Part shown: piece after piece, positions 58,065-64,000 of the stretch | How positions within the stretch are numbered: the stretch's first letter is position 1 | How the letters are laid out: each line of letters opens with the position of its first letter | Assembly: GCA_026168605.1 (NCBI GenBank) | Contig: JAPFDX010000001.1 | Coordinates: forward strand, 186,001 to 250,000 | Source of the DNA: Roseburia sp. | Lineage (GTDB): Bacteria; Bacillota; Clostridia; Lachnospirales; Lachnospiraceae | Length of the DNA stretch: 64,000 bases | Reading direction: 5' to 3' | Program-made: the position numbers and the translations under genes | Notes under the pieces: model-generated | What the model was told of the DNA's origin: nothing | Seen by the model: the letters and a program-made list of their open reading frames with translations, nothing else | The model's database searches: none

Positions 58065-59069
58065 ATGAACATGAAGTTGAATTTAAAACTGGAAACCCCG
58101 CGAGCCGTGCTGGAGGCGCGGGCGGCGAAAAAAGGAAGAAACTGGTTTGTGGAACTTTTGATCTTTACTGTGCTGTTTTTTGTCATCTCATTTGCACAGT
58201 CCTTTGCGATCCTGCCGGTGCAGATTTTTCTGATGTCCACCGATCAGGGCTATCTGGATGCCGTCGCATCGGGAGATTATGATCTGCTGATGGAGGAAGC
58301 AACGCGGATTACGAGCAGCGATCCGTTTACCATCAGTATGCTCTTTTCCAGCATACTTATGATCCTGATCACGATGCTGTTTTGTAAGCTGCTCCAGAAG
58401 CGCCGGATGGAGACGCTCGGTTTCGTGAAAAAGGATTTTCTGAAAGAATACGGCATCGGGCTTGTCGTGGGCTTTGCCATTTTTTCGGCGGCAATTTTAC
58501 TCTGCGTTGTGACGGGCTCGCTGAAGCTGACCGGTTTTTCGGCGTCGTTTACGCCGGGAATCTTTCTGCTGTTCGCCCTCGGATTTATGATCCAGGGAAT
58601 GGCGGAGGAGGTGTTGCTGCGCAGCTACTTGTTCGTATCGATCGGCAGACGCTATCCGATGTGGGTCGCAGTCATTTTAAATGCACTTTTCTTTGCCGCA
58701 TTGCATCTGGCAAACAGCGGGATCAGCGTGCTTGCTTTTCTCAATCTGACACTGTTTGGCGTTTTTGCATCGGTTTATTTTATCAAGCGCGGAAATATCT
58801 GGGGCATCGGAGCGCTTCACTCTATCTGGAATTTTGTGCAGGGAAATTTCTATGGGATCAGGGTGAGTGGCATCGAGACTTCCTGTACGGTGCTTGAGAG
58901 TGTGACGACGGAAGGACGTGAACTGATACACGGTGGAGCGTTTGGTATGGAGGGCGGTCTTGCGGTCACGGTCGTGCTTGTCGCCGTAATCTTATTCCTG
59001 CTCACGCGAAAGTCAAAGGACGGTGTTTTTGAGCCGGTGATAGCTGCAGTGGAGCAGCCGGAAAAATAG
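58065..59069 (+). CDS. CPBP family intramembrane metalloprotease
   Basis: GMAEEVLLRSYLF (EExxxR) and LFFAALHLAN (FxxxH) motifs. Confidence 0.92.
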   Translation: MNMKLNLKLETPRAVLEARAAKKGRNWFVELLIFTVLFFVISFAQSFAILPVQIFLMSTDQGYLDAVASGDYDLLMEEATRITSSDPFTISMLFSSILMILITMLFCKLLQKRRMETLGFVKKDFLKEYGIGLVVGFAIFSAAILLCVVTGSLKLTGFSASFTPGIFLLFALGFMIQGMAEEVLLRSYLFVSIGRRYPMWVAVILNALFFAALHLANSGISVLAFLNLTLFGVFASVYFIKRGNIWGIGALHSIWNFVQGNFYGIRVSGIETSCTVLESVTTEGRELIHGGAFGMEGGLAVTVVLVAVILFLLTRKSKDGVFEPVIAAVEQPEK

Positions 59070-59155
59070 TTTTTTATGAAATTGACAAATGCGTCCGCCG
59101 ATGGTATAATCCCTCCCTGCAAATCACAAAATTTGAAGCTGGAATGGAGATTACT

Positions 59156-60202
59156 ATGACATTTTATCAGGAATTACAGTTAAATCAGGCGGGCTCGAAG
59201 GCGGTCATAAGAAATGCTGCAGACAAGCGGGAAAAAATGCGGCATATTGGAATCTATCTGTTCAAGATTGCCATTACCATGCTTTTTTGTATGGGTTTTG
59301 TCATGGGTGCCAGTGCGCTGCTCGGCGGAGAAAACAGTATCGTGGGAGTTGTCGTGCTGCTGTTTCTCATGGTCTTTAAAAATGCGGATTTCGGCATCTG
59401 TATGAAACATTCGCTTTTTGTCATGGGCGTTATTTTTGCAGTATTGACCGGCGGTCCGAGACTTGCCAATGTACTTGGTCCGGTGGGCGGAATGTTTGTA
59501 AATATCGGATGTATTTTTCTGCTTGCCCTGTTAAGCTGCCACAATTTTATCATGTCAAACCAGTCGACCGTCATACTCGGCTATCTGCTGCTCTATGGCT
59601 ATGACGTATCGGGCAGGGATTTTTCCCTGAGAGTCGTGGGACTGGCGTTCGGCGCGGTGCTTACGATGCTTGTGTTTTACAGAGGACACCGCGGACGTGT
59701 CTATAAGAGAGAACTAAAACACGTATTTTCTGAATTTGATCTGGCGTCCTCCCGCACAAAATGGCAGATCGCGCTGGCGCTCGGCGTCTCGTCCCTGATG
59801 TGTCTGATGGAGCTTTTTCATTTTCCGCGTTCCATGTGGGCGGGGATCGCGGCGATGTCCGTGATGCTGCCGTTTCATCAGGATGCGAAAGCGCGGGCAA
59901 ATGGAAGGATACCGGGAAATCTGTTTGGCGGCATTGTATTTTTGCTGCTATATCTGCTGCTTCCCCCGTCATTTCTGTCCTACGCGGGGATCATCGGCGG
60001 AATCGGCGTCGGGTTATCGGCGGATTACGGCTGGCAGTCCTTTTTCAATTCGTTCGGCGCGATGGCTGTCGCAACGGGGCTGATCGGGCTTCCGGGCGCT
60101 ATTTTCTTCCGGATTTTACATAATATCTGCGGGAGTCTGTATGGGCAGATTTTTTACCGCTTCTTTGAGAAGTCCGTGCGGTATCTGACGGCAGACGCCT
60201 GA
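59156..60202 (+). CDS. FUSC/aromatic acid exporter family membrane protein
   Basis: Multi-TM protein with duplicated halves; SMWAGIAAMSVMLPFHQDAKARANGRIPGNLFGG. Confidence 0.8.
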   Translation: MTFYQELQLNQAGSKAVIRNAADKREKMRHIGIYLFKIAITMLFCMGFVMGASALLGGENSIVGVVVLLFLMVFKNADFGICMKHSLFVMGVIFAVLTGGPRLANVLGPVGGMFVNIGCIFLLALLSCHNFIMSNQSTVILGYLLLYGYDVSGRDFSLRVVGLAFGAVLTMLVFYRGHRGRVYKRELKHVFSEFDLASSRTKWQIALALGVSSLMCLMELFHFPRSMWAGIAAMSVMLPFHQDAKARANGRIPGNLFGGIVFLLLYLLLPPSFLSYAGIIGGIGVGLSADYGWQSFFNSFGAMAVATGLIGLPGAIFFRILHNICGSLYGQIFYRFFEKSVRYLTADA

Positions 60203-60311
60203 TTTTCCCTGCCTTGTCAGGCGCCCGGAACTGTGATATACTCATGGGAAGCTGCCGGGGCAGGATTTTCGGCAACACAAAAATGAAAGAGACATAATAA
60301 AGAGGAAAATT

Positions 60312-61496
60312 ATGGAAAAGTTGGAATATGATGCCGTGATCGCGGGCTGTGGTGTGGCAGGATTGTATACGGCATTGCATTTAGGAGCGGATAAGCGGAT
60401 TCTGATGCTCTCCAAAGGAGATCTGGAAAGCTGTGATTCCATGCTCGCACAAGGGGGCATCTGCGTACTTCTGGATGAAGACGACTATGACACTTATTTT
60501 GAGGATACGATGCGCGCGGGTCACTATGAGAACCGGAAGGAGAGCGTTGACATCATGTTGCGGGGAAGCCGCGCCGTGATCGACGAGCTGCTCGCGCTTG
60601 GCGTGCGCTTCGCAAAAAATCCTGACGGGACGCTCGCCTACACGAGAGAGGGTGCGCACTCGAGGGCGCGCATCTGCTATCACAAGGATATTACCGGAAA
60701 AGAGATCACGACGGCGCTGCTCGCTGCAGTGCAGAAGCTTCCGAACGTCACCATACGGGAATACACGGCGATGACGGATATTCTGACAGAGGACGGCGTG
60801 TGCCGCGGGATCAAAGCACAGACGGCGGACGGCGAACCGTTTTTTGTCTATGCAAAGGATGTTGTCATGGCAACCGGAGGCATCGGCGGGCTCTATGAGC
60901 ACTCCACGAACTTTCCGCTGCTGACAGGGGACGCGTGCCGGATTGCCGAGAGGCATGGCGTCGCGCTGGAACACATGGACTATGTGCAGATCCATCCGAC
61001 CTGCCTTTTCAGTGAGAAGCCCGGACGCAGTTTTCTGATCTCGGAATCCGCAAGAGGCGAGGGGGCGATCCTTTTAAATCACAAGTGGGAGCGCTTCGTC
61101 GACGAACTGCAGCCGAGGGATGTGGTGACAAAGGCGATCCACGCGGAGATGGAAAAGGAGGGAGTGGGGCACGAATATCTTTCTTTTGAAAAAATCCCGG
61201 AACAGACGATCCTGGAGCATTTTCCAAATATTTACCAGCGATGTCTGGACGAGGGGTACGATCTTTTCAAAGAACCCATACCCATCGTTCCGGCGCAGCA
61301 CTATTTTATGGGAGGCGTCCATGTGGACAGTCATTCCATGACGACGATGCCGCATCTGTATGCCGTGGGCGAGACGAGCTGCAACGGCGTACACGGGAAG
61401 AACCGCCTGGCGAGCAACAGTCTTTTGGAGAGTCTGGTATTCGCAAAACGCGCGGCGGCACACATAGAGCAGAATGAGGAGGAGAGTGGATCATGA
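60312..61496 (+). CDS. nadB: L-aspartate oxidase / FAD-dependent fumarate-reductase-family protein
   Basis: DAVIAGCGVAGLYTALHL..MLAQGGICVLL..HYFMGGVHVDSHSMT..GVHGKNRLASNSLLE; adjacent nadC. Confidence 0.93.
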   Translation: MEKLEYDAVIAGCGVAGLYTALHLGADKRILMLSKGDLESCDSMLAQGGICVLLDEDDYDTYFEDTMRAGHYENRKESVDIMLRGSRAVIDELLALGVRFAKNPDGTLAYTREGAHSRARICYHKDITGKEITTALLAAVQKLPNVTIREYTAMTDILTEDGVCRGIKAQTADGEPFFVYAKDVVMATGGIGGLYEHSTNFPLLTGDACRIAERHGVALEHMDYVQIHPTCLFSEKPGRSFLISESARGEGAILLNHKWERFVDELQPRDVVTKAIHAEMEKEGVGHEYLSFEKIPEQTILEHFPNIYQRCLDEGYDLFKEPIPIVPAQHYFMGGVHVDSHSMTTMPHLYAVGETSCNGVHGKNRLASNSLLESLVFAKRAAAHIEQNEEESGS

Positions 61497-62350
61497 ATCC
61501 GATTACCATGCAGCTTGTAGCTGACAAATATATCAGGCTTGCCCTGGAGGAGGACATCAGCAGCGAGGACGTGACGACAAACGCTGTGATGCCGGAATAC
61601 AAAAAGGGAGACGTGCAGTTGATCTGCAAGCAGGACGGTATCATTGCGGGACTGCAGATTTTTGAGCGCGTGTTTACGCTGCTCGACCCGGAGACGACGG
61701 TGGAATTTCAGGTGAAAGAAGGGGACGCGGTTAAGAGCGGACAGCTTCTGGCGGTTGTGACCGGAGATATCCGCGTGCTTTTGTCCGGGGAGCGCACCGC
61801 GTTAAATTATCTGCAGCGGCTTTCCGGGATTGCGACCTACACCAGCACGGTGGCAAAGCTTTTGGAGGGCACAAAGACGAAGCTTTTAGACACCAGAAAG
61901 ACGACGCCGGGGATGCGTATTTTTGAAAAATATGCCGTGCGCATCGGCGGCGGCTGCAACCACAGATACAATCTGTCGGACGGTGTTCTGCTGAAGGATA
62001 ACCACATTGACGCGGCGGGCGGTGTGAAAGAGGCGGTTGCCGCCGCAAAGGCATATGCACCGTTTGTCCGCAAGATCGAGGTGGAGACGGAGAATCTTGA
62101 CATGGTGCGGGATGCCGTCGACGCAGGCGCAGACATCATTATGCTGGACAATATGACGCCGGAGGAGATGGCGGAGGCGATCCGCATCATCGACGGACGC
62201 GCCGAGACGGAGTGCTCCGGCAATATCACAAAAGAAAATATTAAAACGATCACAGAGCTTGGCGTGGATTACGTTTCCAGCGGCGCACTGACACATTCCG
62301 CGCCGATCATGGATATCAGCTTAAAGCATCTGCGGGTGCTGGAAGCGTAA
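61493..62350 (+). CDS. nadC: Quinolinate phosphoribosyltransferase
   Basis: ALEEDISSEDVTT..SGERTALNYLQRLSGIAT..LDTRKTTPGMRIFEKYAVRIGGGCNHRYNL. Confidence 0.96.
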   Translation: MNPITMQLVADKYIRLALEEDISSEDVTTNAVMPEYKKGDVQLICKQDGIIAGLQIFERVFTLLDPETTVEFQVKEGDAVKSGQLLAVVTGDIRVLLSGERTALNYLQRLSGIATYTSTVAKLLEGTKTKLLDTRKTTPGMRIFEKYAVRIGGGCNHRYNLSDGVLLKDNHIDAAGGVKEAVAAAKAYAPFVRKIEVETENLDMVRDAVDAGADIIMLDNMTPEEMAEAIRIIDGRAETECSGNITKENIKTITELGVDYVSSGALTHSAPIMDISLKHLRVLEA

Positions 62351-62480
62351 GGCGCATAAAGGGCTGCGGAAAATCTTGACTTCCCGCCAAAATCGTTCTA
62401 TAATAAATCGAATTAGCATCGTTTCCCGGCTGATCTGCAGGAGGCGGTGCTATCATGTCATGCATATTAGGAGAACACTC

Positions 62481-63359
62481 ATGATCAAGAGTATGACCGG
62501 TTTCGGGCGCTGTGAGACGGCAGACCAAAACCGCAAGTTTACCGTAGAGATAAAGTCGGTGAACCACCGCTATCTGGATGTGAATATCAAGATGCCGAAG
62601 AAGCTGAACTGCTTTGAGAGCGCGATCCGGAATCTTCTCAAGGAGTACATGGAGCGCGGCAAGGTGGATGTGTTCATCACATTTGAGGCGGACGCTGCGG
62701 AGAATTTCACATTGAAGTACAATGAGGCGGCAGCCGCGCAGTATCTGCACTATCTGCAGCAGATGTCTGAGAAATTCGGCATTGAGAATGATGTGCGGGT
62801 GAGTGTGCTTTCCGCATATCCCGAAGTCTTTACGCTCGAGGAGACGGACGCCGATACGGCAGAGCTCTGGAGCGGACTTGAGAAAGCCATACGCGGCGCA
62901 GCCGCACAGCTTGCAGAGAGCCGGATCGCAGAGGGAATGCGTCTGCGCGAGGATCTGGTCGGGAAGCTCTCGGGGATGCTTTCCCATGTGGATTACATCG
63001 AGGATCGCGCGCCGGAAATGTTGCGGGAATACCGGGAGCGTCTTGCCGGCAAGGTGCAGGAGCTTCTGGGCGACAGGCAGCTTGACGATGCGAGGATTGC
63101 GACGGAAGTCGCGGTTTTTGCCGACAAGGTGTGTGTGGACGAGGAGACGGTGCGCTTAAGAAGCCATATCCAGAGCATGATCGACACCTTAAACGCCGGG
63201 GGCGGCATGGGAAGGAAGCTTGACTTTATCGCGCAGGAGATGAACCGCGAGGCGAACACGATCCTCTCGAAGGCGAACGATATTAAGATCTCCGATACCG
63301 GGATCAGCTTAAAGACCGATATCGAGAAGGTGCGCGAGCAGATCCAGAATATCGAGTAG
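62481..63359 (+). CDS. YicC family protein
   Basis: MIKSMTGFGRCE..EIKSVNHRYLDVNIKMPK; C-terminal GRKLDFIAQEMNREANTILSKAND. Confidence 0.96.
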   Translation: MIKSMTGFGRCETADQNRKFTVEIKSVNHRYLDVNIKMPKKLNCFESAIRNLLKEYMERGKVDVFITFEADAAENFTLKYNEAAAAQYLHYLQQMSEKFGIENDVRVSVLSAYPEVFTLEETDADTAELWSGLEKAIRGAAAQLAESRIAEGMRLREDLVGKLSGMLSHVDYIEDRAPEMLREYRERLAGKVQELLGDRQLDDARIATEVAVFADKVCVDEETVRLRSHIQSMIDTLNAGGGMGRKLDFIAQEMNREANTILSKANDIKISDTGISLKTDIEKVREQIQNIE

Positions 63360-63368
63360 GTGCAGGCT

Positions 63369-63638
63369 ATGGCAAAACTGATCAATATCGGCTTTGGGAA
63401 TATGGTAAATACGGATAAAATCGTCAGTATCATCTCATCGGATTCCGCGCCTGCCAAGCGCCTGATCCAAAGGGGCAAGGAGCAGGAGAATCTGATCGAC
63501 GCGACCCAGGGCAGACGGACCAAGAGTGTTATTTTTACAGAAAATCATACGATCATATTATCTGCATTGCAGCCGGAGACGCTTTCAGGCAGATTCAACG
63601 GCAATGTGGCAGAGGTTTTTGACGATGCAAAAGAATAA
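63369..63638 (+). CDS. DUF370/RemA family regulator
   Basis: MAKLINIGFGNMVNTDKIVSIISSDSAPAKRLIQRGKEQENLIDATQGRRTKSVI. Confidence 0.94.
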   Translation: MAKLINIGFGNMVNTDKIVSIISSDSAPAKRLIQRGKEQENLIDATQGRRTKSVIFTENHTIILSALQPETLSGRFNGNVAEVFDDAKE

Positions 63639-64000
63639 AGGGATTTTAGTAGTGGTATCCGGTTTTTCCGGTGCAGGCAAGGGTACAATCATGAAGGAGC
63701 TGATGCAAAAGCACAGCGACCAGTATGCGCTTTCCATTTCGGCGACGACCAGAGCGCCGCGCTGTGGCGAGACCGACGGCGTGGAATACTTTTTCAAGAG
63801 CCGTGAGGAGTTTGAGCAGATGATCGCAGACGGCGAGCTGGTCGAGTATGCACAGTATGTCGGCAATTATTACGGAACGCCGCGCGCCTATGTGGAGGAG
63901 CAGCTTGAGGCGGGCAAGGACGTTATTTTAGAGATCGAGATTCAGGGTGCGCTGAAGGTGAAGGAGCGTTTTCCGGATACGCTGCTCCTGTTTGTGACGC
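63625..64000 (+). CDS. gmk: Guanylate kinase (3' truncated by window edge)
   Basis: MQKNKGILVVVSGFSGAGKGTIMKELM..; overlaps the remA stop; standard yicC-remA-gmk order. Confidence 0.96.
   Translation, partial: MQKNKGILVVVSGFSGAGKGTIMKELMQKHSDQYALSISATTRAPRCGETDGVEYFFKSREEFEQMIADGELVEYAQYVGNYYGTPRAYVEEQLEAGKDVILEIEIQGALKVKERFPDTLLLFVT

Noticed and set aside
1-64000. CRISPR arrays, tRNA/rRNA genes, T-box or other known riboswitches, transposases
   Set aside because: No regularly spaced repeats, no cloverleaf or rRNA motifs, no T-box AGGGTGGNACCGCG motif and no transposase ORF seen; subtle cases cannot be excluded without cmscan/tRNAscan.

Overview
This 64 kb window looks like a chromosomal segment of a Lachnospiraceae-type Firmicute (my inference, from gene content and gene order). 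It is mostly housekeeping genes: cmk/ispH/S1, a full rnfCDGEAB operon with an ApbE gene nearby, proB/proA, miaB-ruvA-ruvB, zapA, ftsW/PBP, uxaC, rpmB, recG, nadB/nadC, and yicC-remA-gmk. I saw no rRNA, tRNA, CRISPR array, prophage or transposase. The accessory parts are two paralogous five-gene cassettes (ABC permease, permease and ATPase, divergent from a response regulator and histidine kinase) of the antimicrobial-peptide-resistance type, a YtrA-type GntR/ABC operon, an AT-rich AlbA_2 (Schlafen-type) gene and an XRE/CPBP pair. The most notable new observations are non-coding. First, four hexamers at exact 11-bp spacing occur at the matching position in both TCS/ABC divergent promoters. Second, an approximately 95-nt structured element is present twice (42289-42380 + and 2416-2519 -), with base changes that preserve pairing. 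Third, a 40-nt oriented hairpin repeat directly follows a terminator at 24436 and 56514, and a related copy forms the C-terminal codons of an ABC permease at 3460. Fourth, a 220-bp imperfect inverted repeat lies just after recG. All comparisons were done by eye; no database search was possible.
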